DNA from: PALSA-607 sp036510735
GTDB lineage: Bacteria > Actinomycetota > Actinomycetes > Acidothermales > Acidothermaceae
Direction: 5' to 3'
Assembly: GCA_036510735.1 (NCBI GenBank)
Contig: DATCDK010000012.1
Location: forward strand, 1 to 16,169
DNA: 16,169 bases
Below the pieces are notes generated by a model, which saw only the letters and a program-made list of their open reading frames with translations, was not told the origin of the DNA and did no database searches. Position 1 is the stretch's first letter; each line of letters begins with the position of its first letter. Shown piece by piece: positions 6,709 through 16,169 of this stretch. The position numbers and the translations under genes are program-made.

Positions 6709-7920
6709 GTGGGAACGTCGCGTCGCCGGTGGTTGATCCTGGGCTTGGGCTGGTCTGCCCAGGCGGCGATGTGCTGCTACGTCTACGGACTTCCGATGCT
6801 CGTCCCCGCGATCCGGCACACCTACGGCATTTCGTTGGCTCGAGCCGGAGTCGTCGTCGCATCGCCCGGCCTCGGCGTCCTGTTCACGCTGTTTGCCTGG
6901 GGCTACGCCGCTGACCGGTGGGGCGAACGACTGGTGATCACGGTCGGGCTCGCCGGCGCGGCAATCTTTCTTACAGCGGCCTGCTTCGTTCATGGATTGA
7001 CTGCACTGTGTGCATTGCTGGCGTTGGCCGGTGCGGCAGGGGCCTCGGTGAACTCGGCGAGTGGGCGCGTCGTGCTGGGGTGGTTCGAGGCGCACGAACG
7101 CGGATTTGCTATGGGCGTTCGACAAACCGCGCAACCGCTTGGGGTCGGGCTCGCGGCGTTGACCCTGCCCGCACTCGCTCGGCACGGCCTATCGACCGCG
7201 TTTGTGTTCCCGGCAGCACTGTGTGCCGCAGTTGCGGTGCTGGTCTTCGCGCTCGTCACGAATCCACCGCGTCCGACGGCAAATACATCAGGCAGCACCC
7301 GGTCGCCCTACCGAACCCCGCAACTGTGGCGAGTACATGGCTCGAGCATGTTGCTCGTCGTTCCGCAGTTCGCGGTATCCGCGTTCGTTCTCGAGTACCT
7401 CGTGAACCAGCGGCATTGGGAGGTGCTCGCGGCAGGTCGTCTGGTCTTCGCCATGCAGGTGGCCGGCGCTGCCGGTCGGGTGGGCGCCGGTGCGTGGTCC
7501 GACCGCGTCGGCAGTCGCTTGCGCCCGATGCGTCAGATCGCGGTCGCCAGTGCATTGACGATGGTGGCCATCGCGATTGGAGATGCACGTCATGCCGCGT
7601 TCGTCGTCGTCGCGTTTGCGGTCGGTGCCGTCGTCACAGTGACCGACAACGGTCTCGGGTTCACGGCCGCTGCCGAGATCGCCGGCTCGGCGTGGGCGGG
7701 GCGCGCACTCGGAGCACAGAACACCGCGCAGAACATCGCCGCGATTCTCACGCCCCCGCTGCTCGGCGTCCTGATTGAAAGCACGTCCTACAGCACGGGC
7801 TTCTTGGTGGCAGCGATCTTTCCGGTCATTGCCATCGTGCTCACGCCGGTTCCGCGGCGGCCACGTCACGGCGTCGGATCGCTAGTCGAACCGTCGGAAG
7901 TGGAACACTTGCAGGCATGA
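6709..7920 (+). CDS. Major facilitator superfamily transporter
   Basis: The 403-residue protein is hydrophobic throughout, with a pattern fitting 12 membrane helices. It has the MFS loop 2-3 signature GYAADRWGERL (65-75) and the related SDRVGSRLRP in the second half. An amphipathic break with Thr/Ser/Pro around residue 185-205 would be the central cytoplasmic loop. The substrate is not predictable. The GTG start at 6709 fits the usual short basic N-terminus (TSRRRW) before the first helix. The stop overlaps the next gene's start (ATGA), so this transporter and the cupin protein are probably translated together and may act on the same small molecule. Confidence 0.9.
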   Translation: MGTSRRRWLILGLGWSAQAAMCCYVYGLPMLVPAIRHTYGISLARAGVVVASPGLGVLFTLFAWGYAADRWGERLVITVGLAGAAIFLTAACFVHGLTALCALLALAGAAGASVNSASGRVVLGWFEAHERGFAMGVRQTAQPLGVGLAALTLPALARHGLSTAFVFPAALCAAVAVLVFALVTNPPRPTANTSGSTRSPYRTPQLWRVHGSSMLLVVPQFAVSAFVLEYLVNQRHWEVLAAGRLVFAMQVAGAAGRVGAGAWSDRVGSRLRPMRQIAVASALTMVAIAIGDARHAAFVVVAFAVGAVVTVTDNGLGFTAAAEIAGSAWAGRALGAQNTAQNIAAILTPPLLGVLIESTSYSTGFLVAAIFPVIAIVLTPVPRRPRHGVGSLVEPSEVEHLQA

Positions 7921-8309
7921 CGCTTGCACCGGTGAACCTGACAACGGCTTTGGCTTCGTTTGATGAGGTGTACAGCCCGCGGATCGTCGCGCGTGTGAAC
8001 GACTACGACGTGCGCATCGCCCATGCCAGGGGCGAGCACGTGTGGCATGTGCACGAGGACACCGACGAGTTCTTCCTTGTCCTCGACGGACAACTGGAGG
8101 TTGCGGTTCGTGACGACACCGGCGCCGAGACCACCGTTCTGCTGCGCGAAGGCGACACATTCGTCGTGCCGAGAGGCACCGAGCACAAGCCGTCGTCGTC
8201 CGGTGGTTCAGTTCTTACGTTCGAGCCGTGCGGGACAGTGACCACCGGTGATCGCCACGAGGGCGAGATACCCGACCACGTCGACAGCACGACGGGCCAC
8301 GATTTGTAG
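7917..8309 (+). CDS. Single-domain cupin protein
   Basis: The 130-residue protein contains both cupin motifs. Motif 1 spans G39 to G58 with H44, H46 and E51 as metal ligands. Motif 2 is GDTFVVPRGTEH (79-90), giving the fourth ligand H90. All four expected metal ligands are present, so a bound divalent metal is likely. Small stand-alone cupins range from isomerases and dioxygenases to binding proteins, and the sequence does not decide which. The start ATG overlaps the MFS stop by 4 bp, which suggests a shared role with that transporter, though this is inference. The last 20 residues are polar and outside the cupin fold. Confidence 0.93.
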   Translation: MTLAPVNLTTALASFDEVYSPRIVARVNDYDVRIAHARGEHVWHVHEDTDEFFLVLDGQLEVAVRDDTGAETTVLLREGDTFVVPRGTEHKPSSSGGSVLTFEPCGTVTTGDRHEGEIPDHVDSTTGHDL

Positions 8310-8423
8310 GCCGTGCAGGCCCAGTACATACGCCCTTTCTCCGACGATGAGGCTTATAAGCGTGCGACCACGTACGATGGGGTAATCCCAACGAGACACG
8401 TCTTGGGAGCCCCACCTTGGTCT

Positions 8424-8427
8424 GGAG
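8424..8427 (+). promoter_or_regulatory. Ribosome binding site of typA
   Basis: GGAG ends 9 nt before the ATG at 8437 and 15 nt before a second in-frame ATG at 8443. The spacing favours the first ATG. About 50 nt further upstream, TACGAT at 8373-8378 is a possible -10 element, without a clear -35. Confidence 0.6.
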
Positions 8428-8436
8428 CACTTCCTC

Positions 8437-10320
<1,884 letters not shown>

Positions 10321-10420
10321 CCCGGTCTGGTCACAACCCGCCGCTCGCACCCGCCGTCCCGCCCGGTGTTCGCGCCGAGTGAAGGAATTCGGTCGTGTTT
10401 TTTCGCTTGGGTTCTAGGGG

Positions 10421-10798
10421 TCAGAGCTGCGGGTCGATCGGGATGGGCTGCGTGTCGTGCGGCGGCCGCACGTTCGGCGCGGTTGCCCACACCTGGCGGG
10501 TGACCGTCTGCCCGGCGACAGGTGCGCCCAAGGTTGGGGGCGTGCCAAACGCTGCGGTCGCGGGGTTGGCGACGTAGGGGTCGAGCGGCTGTCCGGTGTC
10601 GCGCAGGTACATCGACACGCCGAAGTTGAGCAGCAGATCGAAGATCCCGACGAGCAGCAGAATGGCGCCGACGGTGTGCACGTCGAGCGTCGCGCCGTGT
10701 TTCGTGCTGTGGTACGTGATCGTGCTGGTAGTGACCGCAAACGCCAGCACGGCGCCCCCGACGATGAAGATCAGACTGCGCGTGAGCCAAGTAACCAT
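10421..10798 (-). CDS. Small membrane protein, DUF6458-like
   Basis: The 125-residue protein has two hydrophobic helices (about 6-24 and 42-63) joined by a short polar loop with LDVHTVGAILLLVGIFDLLL. This loop-and-helix arrangement, with a conserved Asp/Asn before 'TVG' or 'TIG', is what I recall of the actinobacterial DUF6458 family, whose function is unknown. The remaining ~60 residues are a Pro/Thr-rich soluble tail. It starts 39 bp after the S9 peptidase stop on the same strand, so the two may share a transcript. It is convergent with typA, and the 100 bp between them hold a run of six T at 10398-10403 without a strong hairpin. The ATG at 10798 lacks a clear ribosome binding site. Confidence 0.8.
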   Translation of the reverse strand: MVTWLTRSLIFIVGGAVLAFAVTTSTITYHSTKHGATLDVHTVGAILLLVGIFDLLLNFGVSMYLRDTGQPLDPYVANPATAAFGTPPTLGAPVAGQTVTRQVWATAPNVRPPHDTQPIPIDPQL

Positions 10799-10837
10799 GC
10801 GAGGGGTGTACCCGCGCCATCACGGGTGTATCCACGC

Positions 10838-12910
10838 TTAGCTGAATGAACTGCGGATGAACTGCACCTCGAGCTTGGCCAGGTTCGCCGCGACGTCCTC
10901 CTGCGACGTCATATGGGTCACGCCCGACAGGGGGAGCATGGTGTGCGGTCGGCCAGCGGCAAGCAGCGCGGTCGACAGTCGCAGGCTGTGGGCCGCAACC
11001 ACGTTGTCGTCGGCCAGCCCGTGCACGATCATCAGCGGCCGAGAAAGTGTGGGTGCATCGGCAAGTAGCGAACTGATCGCGTACGAAGGGGCCGAGGTGT
11101 CAACACCGAGGTATCGCTCGGTGTAGTACGTGTCGTACAAGCTCCAGTCGATGGCAGGCGCGCCGGCGACGGCCACCTGAAAGACGTCGGGACGCCGCAG
11201 CACGGCCAGGGCAGCAAGGTAGCCGCCGAACGACCAACCTCGGATCGCGACCTTCGAAAGATCCAGGTCCGGGTGCGTCGCCGCCAAAGACTGCAGCGCA
11301 TCGACCTGATCCTCAAGAACCACCGTCGCGAGATCGCCAGCTATGGCGCGCTCCCACGCGAGCCCGCGAGCGGGCGTGCCGCGGCCATCGACGATCACCA
11401 CGGCGAATCCCTGGTCGGCCAGCCATTGCGAGTTCAGGTACGCGCCGCGTGATGCGACCACGCGTTGCGCGTGCGGACCGCCGTAGGGATCCATCAGCAC
11501 CGGAAGTCGGGCGGATCCCTCGACGTGGTCGCGCGGCAACACGAGGGCGGTGCGCAGCTCGCGGCGTCCCTGCTTCGAGATTGAAACGCGAGGCGAGAAC
11601 GGCGCGGGCGAGGCGAACGATCCGATGCGTCCGACCTCGACACCGTTCTTGCGGACGGCGGTGTGCACACCGTCGTCCGACAGCGAGGCGCTGCTCACGA
11701 CGAGCACATCACTCGCGCCGGTGCCGGAGTGCACGCCGGGTTCCGCTGTGAGCGCCACGCACTCGCCGTCCGCGAAATAGCCCCAGAGTTGCTGCTCCGT
11801 CGGCTCAGTTGATCCGCTGAACAAGACGTCGCCATGCGATGCGAGAACGGCGCGCACCTGTAACCCGACTGGCGATACGACCTGGTCGCCGACAACGAGC
11901 CGCCGCGTATCGTCGGCATCGACCGTGCAGACAAGCCGGCCATCGGGCCGCCGGTCCGGCACCCCGGGTATGACTTCGAGCCAGTGGGCGTCGGTGTCTT
12001 CGCGAACCAGAATCGTCGCGCCGGTCTCGATGTCGACGTCGACGATGCGCATCGTGCGCTGGTCGCGCGACGCGAGCTGCAGCAACGGCGGGCTGCCGCG
12101 GCGCCACCGCACACTCACCAAGTAGGGGAACGCATCGGCGTCCCAGGAAACGTCTGTACGGCGGCCATCGAGGTGCAGCAACGACAACGACACCACGGCA
12201 TTCGCAGTACCGGCAGCCGGATAGCGGATCGCGTGCGGTGCCCGATCGGGGTTCGATGGATCGCCGATGTGCCATTCCTGCACACCAGATTCATCGACGC
12301 GTGCCGCAAGTAACGAGTCGCCGTCAGGTGCCCACCAGAACCCGCGCTGCCGGTCCATTTCCTCAGCAGCGACGAACTCAGCGAGCCCCCACGTGACGTC
12401 AAGTTCGGCGATGAGTTCGCGGTCGGTGTCGTCGACGTCGACGTTCACCGCTCGCAAGGTGCCGCGAGTCGCGTAGGCCACCGCGCGCCCAGTCGGATCG
12501 AGGTGCGGATCGAACACCAAGCCGCCCGCGGCGAGTTCGCGAGCACCTCCGGTCGAGACGTCGACAACGAAGAGGCGACCCGCCAATGCGAACGCGGCTC
12601 GGGCGACTGCTGCGTCGGTGGAATACGCGACGATGCCGCCCGCTTGCTCGCGGGCTCTCTCGCGACGGGCTCGTTCCGCGTCCGGGAGCGAGTCGAGACC
12701 CGCAGCGAGCAACTCGACCGGGTCGGCCAGTAAGACTTCAGTGCCGGACGCCACCTCGTAGCTCCAGAGGCAGGTCACGCGATCGGTGCCGCCGCGAGAG
12801 CGCAAGAACAGCACTCGCGCGCCGTCCGGCGAGACGGTGAATCCGCGCGGCCGGCCAAGGGAGAATCGGGCGGTGCGGGCCTGCAGTCGCAGGAAGGAGT
12901 CGTCGGTCAC
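10838..12910 (-). CDS. S9 family serine peptidase, dipeptidyl peptidase IV-like
   Basis: The 690-residue protein has an N-terminal beta-propeller (about 1-430) and a C-terminal alpha/beta-hydrolase domain. The catalytic triad is S560 in GWSFGGY, D634 in GLADDNV and H666 in GVTHM. The propeller has a paired glutamate, E183-E184, in the AAEEMDR...WWAPDG context. In DPP-IV this pair binds the free N-terminus of substrates, so release of N-terminal X-Pro or X-Ala dipeptides is the likely reaction. No signal peptide or membrane helix is seen, so it is probably cytoplasmic and works in peptide turnover. The start is GTG at 12910, 114 bp from the divergent mshB. The frame stays open far upstream through the mshB antisense strand, but that part has no peptidase similarity. 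Confidence 0.92.
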   Translation of the reverse strand: MTDDSFLRLQARTARFSLGRPRGFTVSPDGARVLFLRSRGGTDRVTCLWSYEVASGTEVLLADPVELLAAGLDSLPDAERARRERAREQAGGIVAYSTDAAVARAAFALAGRLFVVDVSTGGARELAAGGLVFDPHLDPTGRAVAYATRGTLRAVNVDVDDTDRELIAELDVTWGLAEFVAAEEMDRQRGFWWAPDGDSLLAARVDESGVQEWHIGDPSNPDRAPHAIRYPAAGTANAVVSLSLLHLDGRRTDVSWDADAFPYLVSVRWRRGSPPLLQLASRDQRTMRIVDVDIETGATILVREDTDAHWLEVIPGVPDRRPDGRLVCTVDADDTRRLVVGDQVVSPVGLQVRAVLASHGDVLFSGSTEPTEQQLWGYFADGECVALTAEPGVHSGTGASDVLVVSSASLSDDGVHTAVRKNGVEVGRIGSFASPAPFSPRVSISKQGRRELRTALVLPRDHVEGSARLPVLMDPYGGPHAQRVVASRGAYLNSQWLADQGFAVVIVDGRGTPARGLAWERAIAGDLATVVLEDQVDALQSLAATHPDLDLSKVAIRGWSFGGYLAALAVLRRPDVFQVAVAGAPAIDWSLYDTYYTERYLGVDTSAPSYAISSLLADAPTLSRPLMIVHGLADDNVVAAHSLRLSTALLAAGRPHTMLPLSGVTHMTSQEDVAANLAKLEVQFIRSSFS

Positions 12911-13012
12911 CGGCCTGATCCTGCCATCACGCGAGAATCCTCGACGCTGGCCCTTCGATATCAATTCCGGTCCTGTCCGGGGTGCCGTTCTGACATGTCG
13001 GCGGAGCCGCAT

Positions 13013-13016
13013 AGGG
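13013..13016 (+). promoter_or_regulatory. Ribosome binding site of mshB
   Basis: AGGG lies 8 nt before the ATG at 13025. It favours this start over the in-frame ATG at 12995, which would add ten residues with no family match. Confidence 0.6.
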
Positions 13017-13024
13017 TCGCGCGC

Positions 13025-13879
13025 ATGACTGATCGCAGCTTGTTGCTCGTGCACGCTCATCCGGACGACGAGACGATCGGCACGGGCGCGTCGATGGCCA
13101 AGTACGCGGCCGACGGCGTCAACGTCACGCTTGTCACCTGCACGATGGGCGAAGAGGGCGAGGTCCTCGTGCCTGCCCTCGCGGGCATCGCGGCGGACAA
13201 GGCCGACCAGCTCGGGGGCTGGCGCATCCACGAGCTCGAGGAGGCGTGCAAGACACTGGGCGTTCGCGATCATCGATTTCTCGGCGGTGCCGGCGGTTAC
13301 CGCGACTCCGGGATGATGGACACACCCGCCAACCAGAACCCGCATTGCTTCTGGCAGGCCGACCTCGAGATCGCCACGGCGCAGCTCGTCGAAATCATCC
13401 GCGAGGTCCGCCCGCAAGTGGTGGTGACCTACGACGATTTCGGTGGCTACGGGCATCCCGATCACATTCAGGCGCACCGGGTCACGGTTCGGGCCGTCGA
13501 GCAAACCCGCGACATCGTGGCGAAGTTCTACTACACCGCCGTTCCACGCTCCTTCATGCAGGCGACCATCGACGCCATGAAGGAGGGTGGCCACGAGTTC
13601 TTTGACGGCATCGAGAGCGCTGACGACGTGCCCTTTGCGAAGGATGACGACGAGATCACCACGCAGGTCGACGCGCGCGACTATCTCGACCTGAAGGTCG
13701 AGGCGATGCGCGCTCACGCCAGCCAGATCGAGGTCGACGGGCCGTTCTTCGCGCTGTCGAACCACATCGGGCAGAAGGCGTTCGGCATGGAGCACTACGT
13801 GCTGATGGCCGGTGAGAAGGGGCCCGAAGATGCCCTGAACGGTCACGGCTGGGAAGCGGACCTGTTCGCCGGGCTGTAA
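13025..13879 (+). CDS. mshB: MshB, deacetylase of mycothiol biosynthesis
   Basis: The 284-residue protein is a zinc deacetylase of the LmbE/PIG-L family. MshB removes the acetyl group from GlcNAc-inositol, the second committed step in making mycothiol, the main low-molecular-weight thiol of actinomycetes. The metal site is AHPDDE (H12, D15; catalytic base D14) with H147 in GYGHPDH. MshB rather than the related Mca amidase is supported by GEEGEVLVP, the ADQLGGWRIHEL stretch, the LGGAGGYRDSGM segment and the C-terminus EHYVL...GWEADLFAGL, which closely follow mycobacterial MshB. The gene is divergent from the S9 peptidase gene, and the next gene begins 164 bp downstream. No other msh gene is in the window, as expected since these genes are usually scattered. 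Confidence 0.95.
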   Translation: MTDRSLLLVHAHPDDETIGTGASMAKYAADGVNVTLVTCTMGEEGEVLVPALAGIAADKADQLGGWRIHELEEACKTLGVRDHRFLGGAGGYRDSGMMDTPANQNPHCFWQADLEIATAQLVEIIREVRPQVVVTYDDFGGYGHPDHIQAHRVTVRAVEQTRDIVAKFYYTAVPRSFMQATIDAMKEGGHEFFDGIESADDVPFAKDDDEITTQVDARDYLDLKVEAMRAHASQIEVDGPFFALSNHIGQKAFGMEHYVLMAGEKGPEDALNGHGWEADLFAGL

Positions 13880-14031
13880 CACCGGCTGAGCCGAACGGGT
13901 GAACCAATTACACACGGTAGCCGCGCGTGCGGCGGGCCTGAAACACTCAAGGAACGCGCGTCGGTCGAGTCAGGGGACAACCGCCGTCACACGTGCCATC
14001 GGCAGCTTCACCCCGCACCTTGAGCCCAACA

Positions 14032-14037
14032 GGGGAG
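14032..14037 (+). promoter_or_regulatory. Ribosome binding site that fixes the TTG start of the FtsH-like gene
   Basis: GGGGAG is followed after 6 nt by TTG at 14044. No other start codon in this frame nearby has such a site; the upstream in-frame GTG at 13993 has none. Confidence 0.75.
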
Positions 14038-14043
14038 ATTTCC

Positions 14044-16128
14044 TTGAGCGACCGGAAGCACCCATTCGACCAGCTCGCTACGGTCTCCGCGGGATCGGTG
14101 CTCAACGCCGATATCGCCGACGTGGGTCGCTACCGCGAGCGCGCTCGCATGCAGCGGTTGTGGCGGCTGTCGCTGTTCGTCGGATTGCCGACGTTGTTCC
14201 TCTGGTTCCGGATCATCGAGCACAAGCCGTTCAACGTGTTCGCGCTCCCGCACGTCAATCTGACGATCGTCGCGCTCTTCTTCGTCCCCGTGCTGCTACT
14301 CGTCGGGATGATCGTCATGTACGCGAGCTACGGACGCTCGCCGCACTTTGTCGTGCGGCCCGAGCAGATCGACGTCCGCCTGTCTGATGTCGTTGGCATC
14401 GACCTCGTGAAAGCCGAAGTCGTTCGGTCACTCAACCTTTTCCTTGCGCACAAGGCATTTTCGAGTGAGATGGGCGGCCGGCCACGGCGCGGTTTGCTCT
14501 TTGACGGCCCGCCCGGCACCGGCAAGACGTACACGGCAAAGGCGCTCGCGGCCGAAGCCAACGTGCCGTTCCTCTTTGCGACCGCGACGTCGTTCCAGTC
14601 GAGCATGCAGGGCGCGACGCAGCGCAAGATCCGCTCCTATTTCAAGGCACTACGCGCGCTGGCCCGCAAGGAAGGCGGCGCGATCGGGTTCATCGACGAG
14701 TTCGACGCGCTCGGTGGATCGCGTGCGGGCGTCGTCGCATCGACGCCGTCGGGAGCCCTCGACGGGATGCCGATGTCGTGCGGTGGGCTCGAAGGCCTCG
14801 CCAACGTTGTCTCGCCCGCCAAGCAACATACGCAGTTCGTCGGCAGTGGCGACCTGGGCATGGCGGTGCAGGAACTTCTTGTGCAGTTGCAGTCTTTCGA
14901 CCAGCCAACTGCCGGCGAGCGGCTCTTCGGCAAGATCACCGACGCCGCGAACCTGTTGCTGCCGGCGGCGCACCAACTGAAGAAGGCGCCGGTCAAGTCG
15001 TCGAACATCATGTTGATCGCCTCGACCAACCGGCCTGACTCCCTCGACCCCGCGTTGATGCGGCCGGGTCGATTCGACCAGCGGCTGACGTTCGACAGGC
15101 CCGACAAGTCGGGACGTCGCGAGCTGATCGCCCACTTCCTTGCTCGCAAGGCCCATGCGGCGGAGCTCGATGATCCACAGAAGCGCGAAGCCCTCGCCGC
15201 GGTCACCCAGGGCTACAGCCCGGCGATGCTCGAAGGCATGTTCGACGAGGCCTTGATCAACGCCGTGCAGGAAGACCGCAGGGCGATGTCGTGGTCCGAC
15301 GTCGAGCACGCGCGGCTCGACAGCGAGATCGGGCTCGGGCAGCCGGTTCTCTACACCGACCACGAGGCGAAGGTGATCGCGACCCACGAGTCAGGTCACG
15401 CCACGATGGCGTGGCTCGTTGCTCCCGGTCGCAGGCTTGAGGTGCTGAGCATCATCAAGCGACGCAGTGCACTCGGCCTGCTCGCCCACGGTGACCGCGA
15501 AGAGGTTTACCTCCAGTCGCGCACCGAACTGCTCGGCCTGATTGCGATCGCGATGGGTGGGCAGTCGGCAGAGGAGCTCTTCTTCGGCGACGTGTCGACT
15601 GGGCCGAGCGGTGACCTGGTCGCAGCGACGCGCGTGGCCGCGAACATGGTTGGCGCATGCGGCATGGAGCATTCGCTGGTCTCGTTCGGCGCGGTGCAGA
15701 ACAGCGGATTCTCCGACACCAACATCGTCGGCCGTGTGCTCGGCGACAAGGACGGCCGCGCGGCGGTCGAAGAGGTGTTGCAACAGCAGAAGCTGCGGGC
15801 CAAGGCCTTGCTCGACGACAACCGCCACCTGGTCACCGCACTGCGCGACGCACTCCTCGAGCGGCACGAACTGATTGGCACGGAGATCACCGACGTGCTC
15901 GAGCAGGCGCAGCGCGAACACGCGGCGGGCCACACCCGCAGCATCGGGTCGGGCACGACGACCGCTGCGGTTATCGACCTGCGTGAAGCATCGCAGCCAA
16001 CGCCGCCAGTGCAGCCAACACAGCCAGCGCTGCCAGCACAGCCGGTGCAACCAGCACAGCCGGCGCTGCCGACGCAGGCCACCGGTCCGCGAGACACGCG
16101 AGACACCGCCGTCGAACCTGCCGGATAG
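14044..16128 (+). CDS. Divergent FtsH-like membrane AAA+ zinc metalloprotease
   Basis: The 694-residue protein has the FtsH layout: two membrane helices (about 40-58 and 73-96), an AAA+ domain, then an M41 peptidase domain. Present are Walker A GPPGTGKT (155-162), Walker B IDEFD (217-221), the second region of homology with both arginine fingers (RPGRF, 340-344), the zinc site HESGH (448-452) and the probable third ligand D524. It should therefore be an active ATP-dependent protease. It departs from normal FtsH in four ways: only ~15 residues between the two helices instead of ~75; the pore loop usually reading F-V-G is Met-Gln-Gly (188-190); long insertions lie at about 228-275 and 287-320 of the AAA+ domain; and there is a Pro/Gln-rich tail (650-680). 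It is probably a paralogue beside a standard FtsH, so I give no symbol. Start is TTG at 14044. Confidence 0.9.
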   Translation: MSDRKHPFDQLATVSAGSVLNADIADVGRYRERARMQRLWRLSLFVGLPTLFLWFRIIEHKPFNVFALPHVNLTIVALFFVPVLLLVGMIVMYASYGRSPHFVVRPEQIDVRLSDVVGIDLVKAEVVRSLNLFLAHKAFSSEMGGRPRRGLLFDGPPGTGKTYTAKALAAEANVPFLFATATSFQSSMQGATQRKIRSYFKALRALARKEGGAIGFIDEFDALGGSRAGVVASTPSGALDGMPMSCGGLEGLANVVSPAKQHTQFVGSGDLGMAVQELLVQLQSFDQPTAGERLFGKITDAANLLLPAAHQLKKAPVKSSNIMLIASTNRPDSLDPALMRPGRFDQRLTFDRPDKSGRRELIAHFLARKAHAAELDDPQKREALAAVTQGYSPAMLEGMFDEALINAVQEDRRAMSWSDVEHARLDSEIGLGQPVLYTDHEAKVIATHESGHATMAWLVAPGRRLEVLSIIKRRSALGLLAHGDREEVYLQSRTELLGLIAIAMGGQSAEELFFGDVSTGPSGDLVAATRVAANMVGACGMEHSLVSFGAVQNSGFSDTNIVGRVLGDKDGRAAVEEVLQQQKLRAKALLDDNRHLVTALRDALLERHELIGTEITDVLEQAQREHAAGHTRSIGSGTTTAAVIDLREASQPTPPVQPTQPALPAQPVQPAQPALPTQATGPRDTRDTAVEPAG
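15988..16080 (+). repeat. Degenerate Pro/Gln repeat in the tail of the FtsH-like protein
   Basis: Short CAG-CCA/CCG-based units encode variations of Gln-Pro-Ala and Leu-Pro-Ala-Gln-Pro across residues ~649-679. Copies differ at many third positions, so this array is older or more constrained than the 12-bp array in sdhB. Confidence 0.8.
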
Positions 16129-16137
16129 CCTGCCGCG

Positions 16138-16169
16138 GTGAGCGGCAACGGGCGCGGCGCCCTGGTGAC
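16138..16169 (+). CDS. Possible start of a further gene
   Basis: A GTG at 16138, 9 bp after the FtsH-like stop, opens a frame that reads MSGNGRGALVT before the window ends. The GRGALVT stretch would fit the first strand of a short-chain dehydrogenase/reductase, whose NAD(P)-binding glycine motif would follow, but ten codons are too few to judge. No clear ribosome binding site is seen. Confidence 0.3.
   Translation, partial: MSGNGRGALV

Noticed and set aside
10372..10410. Terminator between typA and the convergent small membrane protein gene
   Set aside because: There is a run of six T at 10398-10403, but only a 4-bp stem (CCGA/TCGG) precedes it, which is too weak to call.
12911..13915. Long N-terminal extension of the S9 peptidase frame (about 335 more residues, minus strand)
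   Set aside because: It is the antisense of mshB, has no peptidase-like content, and the peptidase family begins near the GTG at 12910. Open antisense frames are common at this GC content.
13880..14043. RNA gene between mshB and the FtsH-like gene
   Set aside because: I looked for tRNA-like or strong hairpin structure in these 164 bp and found nothing beyond the ribosome binding site at 14032.

Overview
The window is high-GC bacterial DNA from an actinomycete. The main reasons are an mshB gene (mycothiol biosynthesis, essentially confined to Actinomycetota), a succinate dehydrogenase operon of the mycobacterial Sdh1 kind (membrane anchor, flavoprotein, iron-sulfur subunit), GTG/TTG starts and a possible leaderless promoter. 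A deep-branching group such as Acidimicrobiia is my guess; nothing here proves it.

Left part (1-4911, minus strand): sdhC-sdhA-sdhB form a tight operon, possibly followed by a glutamine-amidotransferase-like gene cut by the window edge. SdhB is unusual: after a complete iron-sulfur subunit it continues through an Ala/Pro linker, with a four-copy 12-bp tandem repeat, into a second domain of about 225 residues of a kind I recall only as a separate uncharacterised actinobacterial protein. The 341-bp region upstream of sdhC holds a 24-bp tandem repeat and a three-copy motif of about 18 bp in mixed orientation.

Middle part (4912-10320): a lipoprotein with a long Val-Ala-Pro spacer and a class I SAM methyltransferase are on the minus strand. 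Divergent from them is an MFS transporter overlapping a cupin gene by 4 bp, followed by the ribosome-associated GTPase gene typA.

Right part (10321-16169): a DPP-IV-like S9 serine peptidase and a small DUF6458-like membrane protein lie on the minus strand. Divergent from them is mshB, then a strongly divergent FtsH-like membrane AAA+ protease that keeps its ATPase and zinc motifs but has a changed pore loop, large insertions in the ATPase domain and almost no extracytoplasmic domain. A new gene probably begins at the very end.

Most of the content is housekeeping or common accessory material. The parts worth a second look are the SdhB fusion, the unusual FtsH homologue, the repeat-rich sdhC upstream region, and the number of independent short tandem arrays (five in 16 kb). 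I see no CRISPR array, insertion sequence, phage gene, tRNA or rRNA.
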